From Gibbula magus (lineage: Eukaryota > Mollusca > Gastropoda > Trochida > Trochidae), in the NCBI GenBank assembly GCA_936450465.1, contig OW388300.1, forward strand, positions 51,632,551 to 51,696,550: 64,000 nt of DNA, given 5' to 3'. Below the pieces are notes generated by a model, which was not told the DNA's origin, made no database searches, and saw only the letters and a program-made list of their open reading frames with translations. Each line of letters begins with the position of its first letter. Within the stretch, counting starts at the first letter, position 1. Shown here piece by piece: positions 25,325 through 35,602 of the stretch. Made by a program: the position numbers and the translations under genes.

Positions 25325-26150
25325 ATAATACTAATAATAATGCATTTGTGTAAGCGCCTAATGTCCAACTAATGCTGCTCAGTGGCGCTGTCCAGAGAAA
25401 GAAAGGAAGCTAGTAGATAGCTTGGAAGAGATGAGTTTTGAGCTGGCTCCTGAAAGTTTTCAAGGAAGACACTGATCTCAGTTCTACAGGTAGAGAGTTA
25501 CATTAAGCTGGTGCAGCAGCACTGAAAGCTCTATCTCCCATAGATGTTTTTGTAGCTGGTATTTTTAGGCAGTCTCTTTTCTCAGATCTCAAGACACGAG
25601 TTGGACGGTAAATTTCGATTAAGTCCTTAAGATAATCTGGTGAATGAATGTCGTAGAGAGTCGAGTAGATGATGCAGAGAAGTTTGTATTCTATTCTCCT
25701 TTTGACTGGAAGCCAGTGTAGTGACCTCAGCACCGGGGTGATGTGTTCCCGGCATTTAGTCCTAGTGATGACTCTGGCGGCTCTGTTTTGTACAAGCTGA
25801 AGATGATGGACAGCTGCTGCGCCAGACACAAGGGAGTTGCAGTAGTCCAGTCGTGAGATGACGTACGACTGAACTAAGAGTTTAGTTGTGTTGATGTCCC
25901 AATAGCGGCGAATTTTTCCTATTCGGTGGAGATGGAAGATCGCTGATCTTGCTGTTGTTAGAGCTGGTGACATTGAAGATTGGAACACAACGCCGAGATT
26001 CTTCACTTGGAGCGCAGGGCAGATAGTCTGATCTCCAACAGTGAGACTACAATCGCCTATTTTACGTAGTTGCTGCCTAGTCCCAATGATCATGAACTCT
26101 GATTTGTCATCATTGAGCTTTAGAAAGTTGATCTTGAGATCAGCAATCAA
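25325..26150 (-). pseudogene. L2/CR1-type LINE 3' fragment
   Basis: A 215-residue minus-strand frame (25503-26150) is the region after the reverse transcriptase catalytic core of an L2/CR1-type ORF2. Recognisable are K-L-N-D-D-K-S-E-F near the start, V-K-N-L-G-V-V-F, S-R-L-D-Y-C-N-S-L and the H-W-L-P-V...R-I-E-Y-K-L block. It stops at A-A-A-P-A, just before the usual N-S-L-P motif. The 3' non-coding part shows GGCGCTTAC and ends in ATT-type repeats (25325-25345), as in the longer L2-like copy at 53830. 5'-truncated. Flanks CATCCCATAATAT and AATCCATAACATA may be a worn target duplication. Confidence 0.85.
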
Positions 26151-26570
26151 TCCATAACATATTTTGCTTGTTCAACCTCTGTTGGTATTATTCCTATATA
26201 TACCAATGTCTTCACGAATGCATAGCATATTCAAAATGAGTTTAATGAAAATTACATAACTTCTATTCAACACATAGCGTGGTAACAAAACAATTAGCTT
26301 GTGTAGAGGAGATATCATTTTTTATGTTAGTTTAATGATATTATCGATGTGGTCTTTCCATTAACAATCACTAGAAAATGTTAATCCAATATGGTTATGA
26401 CTATTAACTAATTTAACACCGACACCGTTGAAATAGAGATTTGCTTTGCCCAAGCTTATATCCTTTCTAAATTTGAATTCAATTCAGTCTCAATGAGCAG
26501 ACAAGCCAGGAGAAGAATATCGTATACATATACGAGATACAGAAAGGGGCTGACACCGGCAGGCAAACAC
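26151..26570 (-). pseudogene. Degraded LINE reverse transcriptase fragment
   Basis: Minus-strand translation, with frameshifts and stops, shows G-V-S-P-F-L-Y-L-V-Y (decayed RT motif B), then a deletion that removes the YADD box, then G-L-T-F-S-S-D-C and W-K-D-H-I-D-N-I-I-K from the thumb region. It is a different LINE from the adjacent L2-type fragment, which seems to have inserted next to or into it. Non-functional. Confidence 0.6.
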
Positions 26571-26867
26571 ATTGACTTGGAAAGGGTTCAATTTACAAAC
26601 ACGCTTTGTGAACGATTATTTTTGTAATCAGCTTGATAAATTAATCAATTTGAAATTGGTATTCAGTTAATGTGCATGATATGTTACATGTGCGTCTCGT
26701 AATATCAATCACATAACACATCTGTTATAATGTAATTATTGATAAAAACGTACTCTCCGTTACGGGAAAAATCAATAAATTGCTTCACATTGTGTACTGT
26801 CTCATTTACTTTTCATCTTACTCTCCTTCGTGTTCGCTGATCTCTAATTTAGTCCAATTAAACCACC

Positions 26868-27041
26868 ATGTTGTTGGACTATATGCCCAGCAATAGAAAA
26901 TAAATAACAGAATTAACTTAACTCAACAAATTTGTCAATTCAGGCCATTTGTAAGCTAAATGAGCATTGGAAAATCTAAAAAAAATAAATATAGTCGCAA
27001 GTTTAACCCTTAATAACTGTAAGTGTAATGACATCTTAAAT
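26868..27041 (+). repeat. Left direct repeat flanking a LINE (174 bp)
   Basis: Matches 28318-28490 at roughly 94-95 percent by eye, with sharp ends at ATGTTGTTGG and CATCTTAAAT. The two copies flank the LINE insertion at 27042-28317. A third, uninterrupted homologue in copy 4 (about 45500-45680) continues past the junction as in the right copy (AAATTGATCGTTC). The simplest reading is an unusually long target-site duplication. Confidence 0.8.
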
Positions 27042-27049
27042 TGGTAACA

Positions 27050-28227
27050 AAAGTATCCACTATCAGGACTGGAAATCAAAAGGAATACACTTTATTAATG
27101 ATATTTTTGATGAAAATGGCCGCTTCCTAGATTTCATAGAATTCAGAAAGAAATATGATATTAAAGGGTCAGTAGCACGTTTTTTGCAAAAAAATTGTTT
27201 TTCAAATTTCCCATTTATAATGATAGTTTATGTCATTTATATTTACTTCAGAAGGTAAATCATCTTATTACACAAACCAATTATCCGTAGTGGTAATAAC
27301 GATGTTGCGTATAAAGCAAAAATTGCATAGCGGCCATTTTATTGTGAACACAATTTATTATTTCGAATGACAACAACGATTTCCATGGCTTGACGGAACC
27401 ATGTACACTCATTTTTAAACTTGATTTTCCGAAGAGAAAAGGGTAGTTTACTTTTAGTGACATTATTTTTCAAATACATTTCATCAACCTATTTCAGTGA
27501 AAAAACGTGCTACTGCCCCTTTAAAGCTACTTTCATGCAATATTACGGTTAGACACAAACGACAAAAGCATATATCAAATCTTTCAAAACTATAGAAATA
27601 AAAAAGAAGCGAGAACTACCCATCTTTCCTCTACATCTACGACACCTTTGCAAAGAAAACAAAGGATCAAAATACCATTATTCAATTCTGACTAAGAAAC
27701 AATGCATAAAAAATCAACATGTCAGTAAGTGGGATAACGAGCTGCATTGTAACATTTCTGTCGAAACATGGACCAAATATAACATCATACCGTTCAGATG
27801 CACCACCCATACAAACCTGCAATGGTTCCAATACAAAATCCTTCACCATATCATACCAACCAATACCCGTTTACATAAAATGGGATATTCTAAGACTGAT
27901 ACATGCGATTTTTGTTCCAACAAAACAGATACAGTGAAACACTTGTTTTGGGAATGTGACCATGTACGACCGTTGACCAAATTGGATGGTTGGCTAAGAG
28001 AAAAAGCACAAGTAAAAATCTGTCTTAATAAAGAAAACATACTTATTGGTTTCACCGAGAGAAACAATGACCGAGTAAACATAATCATCCTGATCTTCAA
28101 AAAGTCTATTTTCGACCATAAACAGAAACAACTGCCAACCTTCCAATCACTAACAACTCAAGTCCGAGACTATTATAATGTTACTAAATGTGCAGCTGAA
28201 ATGTCAAATAGAGTCGATGTGTTCTAA
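27050..28227 (+). pseudogene. L1/Tx1-like ORF2 C-terminus
   Basis: With the TTAA element removed, one frame reads through W-K-S-K-G-I-H-F-I-N-D-I-F-D (27080-27125) and Y-D-I-K, then A-T-F-M-Q-Y-Y-G, then a stop, and later K-W-D-N-E-L. The last 115 residues (27880-28227) hold a C-x2-C...H-x4-C knuckle: C-D-F-C, then V-K-H-L-F-W-E-C. This order is typical of the C-terminal region of Tx1/L1-clade LINE ORF2 proteins. The catalytic reverse transcriptase is missing because of 5' truncation. At least one internal stop (near 27551) makes it dead. Confidence 0.75.
27165..27520. mobile_element. TTAA element, family B (356 bp)
   Basis: Flanked by TTAA at 27161-27164 and 27521-27524. Terminal inverted repeats match at 20 of 21 positions (AGGGTCAGTAGCACGTTTTTT against AGGGGCAGTAGCACG plus six T). 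Taking out the element and one TTAA restores the LINE frame across the site, which confirms the boundaries. No protein coded. Younger than the LINE it sits in. Confidence 0.9.
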
Positions 28228-28317
28228 AAATGCTGGTCCTCATGTCATCTGTTGTTTATATGAATGTATTTGTGTGATTGATACCTGTTAAAAAAAAATT
28301 TAAATTAAAAAAAAAAA

Positions 28318-28490
28318 ATGTTGTTGGACTACATGCCCAGCATTAGAAAATAAATAACATAATTAACGTAACTCAACAAATTTTGTCAATTTAGGCCATT
28401 TGTAAGCTTAAATGAGCATTGGAAAATGTAAAAATAAATATAGTCGCAAGTTTAACCCTTAATAACTGTAAGTGTAATGACATCTTAAAT
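28318..28490 (+). repeat. Right direct repeat flanking a LINE
   Basis: Partner of 26868-27041. It continues to the right into AAATTGATCGTTC, which is also found after the homologous block in copy 4 (45655), so this side keeps the ancestral junction. Confidence 0.8.
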
Positions 28491-31324
28491 GGGAAATTGA
28501 TCGTTCATCATCTCAACCAGATTGGAAGTCTGTCATATGTTGACAAGCAATGTAAAAGTGTTCTCAAACATATGAAGGGAACAACGGATGAGGAAGTATA
28601 TGCATATATATGACATATTCAATGATAAAGCCTGTCAGTTCATCCATATTGCCTCATCCGTTTTATGTTGCTGAAAACATTCAGGCACCATTTATTTCTT
28701 CATTATTTTTTTTTTTTTTATCTCAACGTGTGATTTTATTGAAATTAAACTTTAAAAAAGCGTTGCGACTCGTATCTCATGAGGAAGTAGGTTTTCGATT
28801 TGTGAATAAATACTCATATTGTTTCTTTATCAGACCACGGCGGAATATGTTTTACTTGAGTTGCTGTCATGCAAAAACACTGACAACGCCATCGTAACTG
28901 AATACTGCTCGAAATAAAATGACACATAAAGAATACAGATGTCAGTGAAACAGTTGGTAAAAAGTGAAGAAAAATATGTGAACGACAATCAAAAAACTAT
29001 TTGAAACTGAAAGGAATGTTGGAATAAATGTTTGGGATACTTTTTTGGTTATGAAAAGAGGAGTTTTGAAGCGGTTTTTAGGACGGTAAACGTATATATT
29101 TATTTATAAGAAAATGTTCTCATTGGGTAAGAAGGTAGGAAATCTATTATACATAGCATAATACTTGTAGGTGTATGTTTCACCACAACTGTGAGGTATG
29201 ATTTTGGAGGTATCGATTTTGAAAGTAGTTTCAAAATCAATCAAATTCACAAACGTGTCTGTTGAAACCTATCAAACATGTGCCCTGATGGTTTCTTGTC
29301 ACACACACTAAGAATAGCATGACAATCAGTTATTATGAAAAGTAAAGTTTCATGTTCAATTGATTTAAATTGCCAGAATTAAACTCTTAATTATGTGTAT
29401 CATTTTAAAGTCATTTATGTTTAAATGGGGATCACCTTGTTTTTACACAATATACATGGAGAAATTGGCCATGTGGTCTGTTGTATTAAGCTTGTACACT
29501 TCAGCAAAGTATAAGTGCAGCATGGTTTGTGCAAGCTTTTGTCAGCTACCTGATATAGACACAGTTTCTCAAATAAGGATATGAAACATCATTATGTTTA
29601 AGAAATGGATCCTGAATTATAACAAGTGTGTTCAATCAGTGTATGGTTTGATACAGTAATGTAGCCTAAGGGCCTTGTCGTTCATGATTCATGTTATCTA
29701 CCTAGAACACCTCGTCCTCAGTCTGCAATTATCACTAACTGCCTCGATATTCTCAAACAAATGCCTCTTATTGCCTTGAACTATTGTATTACTGCCTGCA
29801 AGAGTGTGTTTGTATTTCAGTTTGAGTTAGATATCATAATTATTTTTTTTTAAATAAGAAACGCGCAATTTGAATTTGAATCCTTAACAATACTTAATGT
29901 AGGTTACATTACCAACAAATATAACCAACCATTATACATATTTCCAACATTAACGTGTCTTGGTATGCAGGATAAGTGTATTTGTTAATATGAAAACAAC
30001 GACAATGCAATGCTATCAAGTCGCGCTTCGTCCATGACGTTCTGTTCCAAATGGGAGGACAACAGGACACCAGCCTATGATTGGAAGTACATTTTAATGT
30101 AGTTTCTCAATTGTGTGACTTCGGTAATAAACATAATATTATATGCGTGTCTTTGTCATACCATGTTTACCACACTCGTGCCTAAATATAGGTTTATCCC
30201 TCGCCCTCGAGCTCGCTCGGGAAACACTAATATTTTAGGACTTGTGATTTCAACATAGTATGACATCCGTGATTCTGTGCTCTTATGAAGAGAAAGGTTG
30301 ATGTTATTTCTAAGGCACTTTTGGATGTTTAAAGGATATATGACGTTATAATACTGTACGTACTCAAATTATGGTATGACATATGGCAAACATTAATAAA
30401 CTGAAGCACAAAATAAACGTCACACCACAGTTGTTATTATAATATGTATAATTTTCAATGTCAAGTTTCTCGAGTTTCGACATTGAATTAAAAAATTGGA
30501 TAGTTAATTAGTCCAAAATATCAAATCAGTCAAAGAATTATTTTCTTTGTTTTTTAGGGGTTTTTTTAAATTAAATTTTGAAATTAATAAAAACAAAACA
30601 CAAATGTTCATCGACATATAACACATATTATGTGAGAAAATCAATAAATTGCTTCGTCCTGCACACATTTACAACATTTTAAAAATGGTAGGGTCATGTT
30701 GGTGTAAATTTCATTTCTTACCCCTGTCTAGTTTTAAAAAGGATATTGTTATCAAAAAATAAAACAGTCACCACGTCATTACAAATACTGCTAAAAGGTG
30801 TTATTGCATCATGCCATAATCAAATGCATCTAATTTCTTTAAAATATTGAATTAATCGAAACCAACTGAGGTGTGACGTTTCTTGTGTGCTTCAGTTCAT
30901 GAGAATCATTCAGATATTTGTAAAGTTAGTGACATATACTTACATTATCTGCAGGTTGTATCTTTTGACGGATTCTGTCATGAGGGTAGCGCCGTGCATG
31001 TCCTGTGAAGCAAGTTCATGTTAGTACCTCAGACTTATCAAGAGGTGGTATGTCCTGTATCACAAACATAATGCTTTGATTAATCGAAACTGTATGTTGT
31101 GTGTAATGTAGTTGACTCGACTTCTGATAATGAGGCTTCTAGAACGGATGAAGCCCGACATAAATGTCATAGTTGAGGTAATTTTGTTTGATTATAAACA
31201 TAATGACTCAAGATTTTTTTTGAAATGTACAAGAGTTGCCGTTGACATCAGATAGTTAGTGTTCACTGTCACAAAAATACATTCTTAGAATGGATACAAA
31301 TACAATATTTGCACATCATGAATG

Positions 31325-31690
31325 CGATAAAAATATATTTTAAATAGTTTCCTTTGATAAAGGAAATTTACAATTTGCAATCAATTTGAAAATGTTGTCT
31401 TCTGTAGAAAATTTCCTTTACACGTGTCTACTTATATTAGCCGAAACATACATATTTTTATAATTTCCAACTTTGGAACACGTATCACCGAATTTTGATT
31501 GGTCGAGAGTACGGTCAGGTGATCTAACTACTGGTTTATTTCGTGTTAACTCTTCAAAAATCGTTCACACGTGTGTTAACCTTTTCAAAGACATTTGAAC
31601 GTTGACGGAACTACTTTCAAACTCCAATGTGAACGAATCACAAGCATCGGGGCTATGACATCGTTCATATTCTTTTGCATACACACAAAC
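31325..31690. other. Copy-3-specific insertion, unassigned
   Basis: Relative to copies 1 and 4, about 360 bp are extra between the CATCATGAATG block and the TACATGTTAC block. The stretch has two CACGTG boxes (31420, 31570) and a TTTCCTTTGATAAAGGAAAT palindrome near 31348. No terminal repeats or coding capacity were recognised. Confidence 0.35.
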
Positions 31691-33488
31691 TGACATTCAA
31701 TTCTTAAATACATGTTACTATATATTTTTTTTAAAGCTTTGCATATACAGTCTGTACATGCTAAATATGCTTTTGAACTGAACAGTGTTTAGATAGACTC
31801 ATGAACACAAAAAGAATGCTACACGAAAATAACCATCACGATCTTATGTTTACATAAGATAAACGTCTGATCTACTTTTTTACCCTAACTCTAGAGTTTA
31901 ACTCGCGCACTTCGAATCGGTTATAAACAGATGAGACTGCAGTATGATATATATTTCTGGGGTTGAGCTTACACATTTAAGAATTATATAAGAAGTAAAT
32001 CTTACCCATGTTTATCAATGTCTCATTAGTTTATCTGGTTCTATTAGAATTGCAGTTTGTCACAGAGGCTTTATCGTTTAAACAACTTATTTCATTGTTT
32101 TATTTCTTTATCACTTTTCCGTGAATTAATAAGGAAGACCGTGAGGTTTTCGTTACTCACGACTGCATGATCAATGAATTGTCAACATATTTCCTTTGTT
32201 AAATGCAGTTTATAGAGCTTCAAAAAATGCGTATCCACTAATCATTCATCATTAAAATATTGGAACTATTATTCAACTCGTATAACCTACCCGCCATTTA
32301 AAAACATTGACTGAAAGTTAAGACAGTCTGACCTCTGCTATGACTACATTGTTCTATTATGAAAGCTTATAAGATCTTCATAAATGTACGGAGATTAGAC
32401 ACTTACTGAAAGCAAAATAAGGATCACTGTCAAATAGTGTTTTGTCAGTTCACGCCTGAAGGATATGTTAACAAATTTGGACGGGCCATATCAAAAGCCT
32501 TTGGGAATACATCTTGAAACCGATCCTGAAAACATTTATTTGATGAATTTTCATTCCAAAGCGAGGATGTCACTTGTTCCTTTGGGAGTTTGCGCAAATT
32601 AACTCGCAAGTTATTACATTAGGCATTGTTTCTCCTTTTAACTCCTGCAAGTAACATATCTCCTTTTGAGGCAGACTAAGTTAGCTTAGCGTTCTAAAAG
32701 GACCTAATTTTAAACATTTGATCTAGGATTAAGTCCCTTTATGAACATAAAGGACAGAAAGACGACAGAATAGCACTTTACAAAAAGTCGCATATCACAT
32801 AACATTAAATTTCTACAATATATGTTGTGTCACTTTTCTTTAAAGCTCAAATGAAACCAGGATCATAGATTGAGTTAAAGGATAGAACAGAACAATTGTG
32901 GAATAAAGGTCGATGTCGTATTTATTTGTCGACTCGCCACTCCAATGTGGGTTGCACAAAGAATATAACATTGCATATTGTTTTTACTATTTGTTTTGTA
33001 ATTAGATCTTCACGATAAAGTCTTAAGACCTAGTGTTATTACCCAGAAACATGTTTTTAAAGCAGATATATGCATTTATGAACGAAATTCAATTTCAAGT
33101 ATTTATTTGTTTCACTGCAGGTGTGATGGGTAATTGAAAATTCACATTTTTTGAAAAAAATTGTCATTTTCATCAAAGTTAAAGGATCGCAATTGCTTAA
33201 CTAATCATTTTTTGGAAAATCTCCGGATGCACAATTTCAAGATGACAACTTTTATGTAAGCTATTTGTAACATTTTCTTGAATATACAGAAGAAACATAA
33301 CGAATCAACTATGTATGTATCTAAATAATGATTACATCTACTTCAATGGAAATTAAAGCACAATATTTCATATGACACATATTATTATGGAAATGTTAAC
33401 CTTTTTGTCTTAATCGTGTCAAAAAATAATATGGGAGTCCATTAATATGTGATTTTTCCATTTTCTGAGAGGGGCATTTTCTTTTGAG

Positions 33489-33799
33489 GTGAAGTGAGTT
33501 GGGGTTTAACGCCGCTTTCAAGAGTATTTCACTTATATCGCGGCTGCTAGTATTACGGCAGGGAGAAAGCCCGCAACGCCATGTGGCTATGCATTGCAGT
33601 GAAATCTGCGAGCAACGGCTGGAACTAGCGAACCATGGGTGGTACTACTCTGAAATTCAGTGTAGCATTGCACTTAAACCTTACTGCGTGTAGAACAGTT
33701 CTCTACTGCGGACAAAGTTGCCGTGCCACTGGCGGGATTCGAACCCCGGACCTCTTGACCTGAAGCCGAACGCGCTAACAACTGCGCTATCCCGCCCCC
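33489..33799 (-). mobile_element. tRNA-derived SINE with 11-bp target duplication
   Basis: TTTCTTTTGAG stands on both sides (33478-33488 and 33800-33810). On the minus strand the element begins with a tRNA-like head: box A within TAGCGCAGTTGTTAGCGCG (33771-33789) and box B GGTTCGAATCC (33735-33745). The body contains the CCATGGTTCGC block shared with the SINEs at 20880 and 61725. The tail has GATATAAGTGAAATACTCTT and GCGGCGTTAAACCCCAACTC, which resembles tails of abundant gastropod SINEs (family knowledge). It is transcribed, if at all, by RNA polymerase III. Confidence 0.9.
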
Positions 33800-34286
33800 T
33801 TTCTTTTGAGAATCTTTTTAAAAACTGCTGAACATATAGATATGATTGGTGGTCTATTGCAAACAGAGACGCTGATTGATGAATGGAGGTGTAGTTCAAG
33901 TCTATCAATAGTCTTGAAGACCTAACTACTGCCACGGCAGTCCTAGTTGTAATCCTTTTTATTGAACTTTTCGAAGTGCAGTGACATGAATGTCAACGTA
34001 CATACGTATTCAAGGTCGCACAGTGTAGTTACAACAATACAATATCATAGCTGCAGATAGTTAATGAAAAACGGTTGCCTAAATTAGTTCATGCCTGATG
34101 AACGTGGTATTTAGCATCTTTTTTCATATCTTTGATCATATTTGTTATACTATGATGAACATTCTGGAGATGTTATCATGTTGGTCGGACTCTTTCAACT
34201 ATATTTACATCGACGCCGATCTTCTTGCGATTATCTAACCAATATTTTCCTTGAAATATATTTATATTAACATTTAACAGACCCAA

Positions 34287-34720
34287 ATGAATTACACGTC
34301 CAATACGTGTATTCAATATTTTAGTCTACTGCACTCCTGTTTCAATTCCTACCAGTTGCTGCAATGTGCAAAGACATGGTATTTGTCAAGAAAAGACAAA
34401 TTTTATTTTTATTATATGACCAAATCTTTGCATATTCACCGAAATAGACTTGCATTTACGTTAAGTCGGCTCAGAATGAGCCTGTTGCCTCAGCAACAAT
34501 GTGACGTCATGAACGTGTCATGACGTCGGAGCATTGTTTTATGACGTCAGGTCATTGTTATATCAGACACTAGTGACTGATAGCACGTTCCAGTGTTATT
34601 TTCACTAGTGACTGATAACACGGTTTATTTCCATTGATAGATCCCGGTATTTCACCTACAATCATATAATAAAATATTTTAGTCTACTGCACTCCTGTTT
34701 CAATTTCCTACCAGTTGCTG
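34287..34720 (+). repeat. Local duplication with CRE-like cluster
   Basis: TTTTAGTCTACTGCACTCCTG occurs at about 34319 and 34678; the segment is single in other copies. The spacer has three TGACGTC boxes within 50 bp (34502, 34520, 34542), two of them full TGACGTCA, and two copies of CACTAGTGACTGATAxCAC (34566 and 34602). TGACGTCA is the known CREB/ATF site; whether these act here is unknown. The spacer could be a small mobile element bordered by the duplication. Confidence 0.5.
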
Positions 34721-34850
34721 CAAGGTGCAGAGACTCAGAAGTCAGATAAAAGTACGGGGGATTTAAAAAATGACCCGGTAATAGCCATGTGCAGACGCTG
34801 ATTGCGTTCTGATAAAAAAAAAATAAACCAAAAATGGGGCTGCAGCTTCA

Positions 34851-34899
34851 ATGTTAGCATGTTCATTAATTGTTCTGAGATTCACTGTATCCGAGCCTG
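34851..34899 (+). CDS. Possible signal-peptide exon, copy 3
   Basis: ATG plus 15 codons encoding a hydrophobic leader (MLACSLIVLRFTVSEP), the same length and phase as copies 1 and 2. The following GTCCGC is a poor splice donor. Upstream, an A-rich expansion (34812-34835) disrupts the leader block seen in other copies, so this copy may be dead even if others are not. Confidence 0.2.
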
Positions 34900-35309
34900 G
34901 TCCGCTCACCTGTAGACTATTCTTTTTAACTTTGTAAGTCTGCCTTTCTGATATTCTGATGTTCAACTCCCCTTCAAACTGAACTGTCATACATACATAC
35001 ATTCTACACTGTGACTAAAAATGGATTCAAAAGCTGCAACGCTGTGCGCGATATGACAACAGAGGATTTCTAGTAACCAACCTTTCCTTCAAGGCCACAA
35101 TGGCGCAAATAGAGAGACAAGCTTTGTGTCAAAGTTTAATGTTTACTTGTGTCTAGGACCAGCGATTTGGAAGTGTCTCCTTGGTAAATAAAGTGAAGCA
35201 TCAATAACATGGCCTTTTCTTTCCCTCTGTTATATTTTTAATTCTAAATATTTTTTTTCAACAAAAGCTTAGCCAAACTAAATGGAGTCTGTAAAAGTAT
35301 TGTGTCATC

Positions 35310-35602
35310 AATAATAATAATAATAATAATCATAATAATAATAATAATAATAATAATAACTCTGTATTGTCCGCTATACGCTATACATACATGAACATAC
35401 ATTGGAAATTAATTGTGTGCATATAGCACCCGGCAGTCACAGTCCAGCGCCATTTCAAGAATTGTTCAGTCCTTATAATGCTGAGTATCAAACAACAACT
35501 CCCATCTTTTAAAGTCTTTTGGTATGAAGTGACCGGGAATCGAAACCCCGGTCTTCCGGGTGATGAGCTGACACTCTACCAACTGAGATACATCCCCGGC
35601 AA
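35310..35602 (-). mobile_element. tRNA-derived SINE with (ATT)n tail
   Basis: On the minus strand it opens with GCCGGGGATG, box A inside TATCTCAGTTGGTAGAG (35574-35590), box B GGTTTCGATTCCC (35535-35547), and closes with a run of ATT units (35310-35359 on the plus strand). The body carries GGCGCTGGACTG. Copy 5 (about 48720) reads directly through the site (CATCAATGCAAC) and so is the empty site. The ATT tail is like that of the L2-type LINEs here, which suggests it was mobilised by L2 machinery (inference). Confidence 0.85.

Larger units (their letters stand above)
27042..28317 (+). mobile_element. 5'-truncated LINE with poly-A tail
   Basis: Insertion bounded by the 174-bp direct repeats and ending in A-rich sequence (28290-28317). 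It contains the C-terminal part of an L1/Tx1-like ORF2 and is itself interrupted by the TTAA element at 27165-27520. Confidence 0.8.
11560..29600 (+). repeat. Segmental duplication, copy 2
   Basis: The longest copy. It carries the block AATCCTCCTTGGTATAAGGAG (11650), the GTTGATCTAGGATTA block (11995), the signal exon (14857), the TGGTTTCAATCCTG block (16212), TCCTTTAAGCTGAATACGGACC (16679), AAGATTAATTTAATACCTAAC (17006), CTATCTATCAAGCTACAATT (17870), GGGAGATTATTCGCATATGGTG (19330), the 21230 block and the GTTGTTGGACTA block (26870). It is expanded by a Tc1 relic, TTAA elements, LINEs and SINEs listed separately. The copy has no recognisable gene apart from the possible exon at 14857. Confidence 0.7.

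Noticed and set aside
33735..33796. Functional tRNA gene on the minus strand
   Set aside because: Boxes A and B are present but the sequence is the head of a SINE with an 11-bp target duplication and a conserved SINE tail.
35535..35602. Functional tRNA gene on the minus strand
   Set aside because: It is the head of a SINE with an ATT tail.
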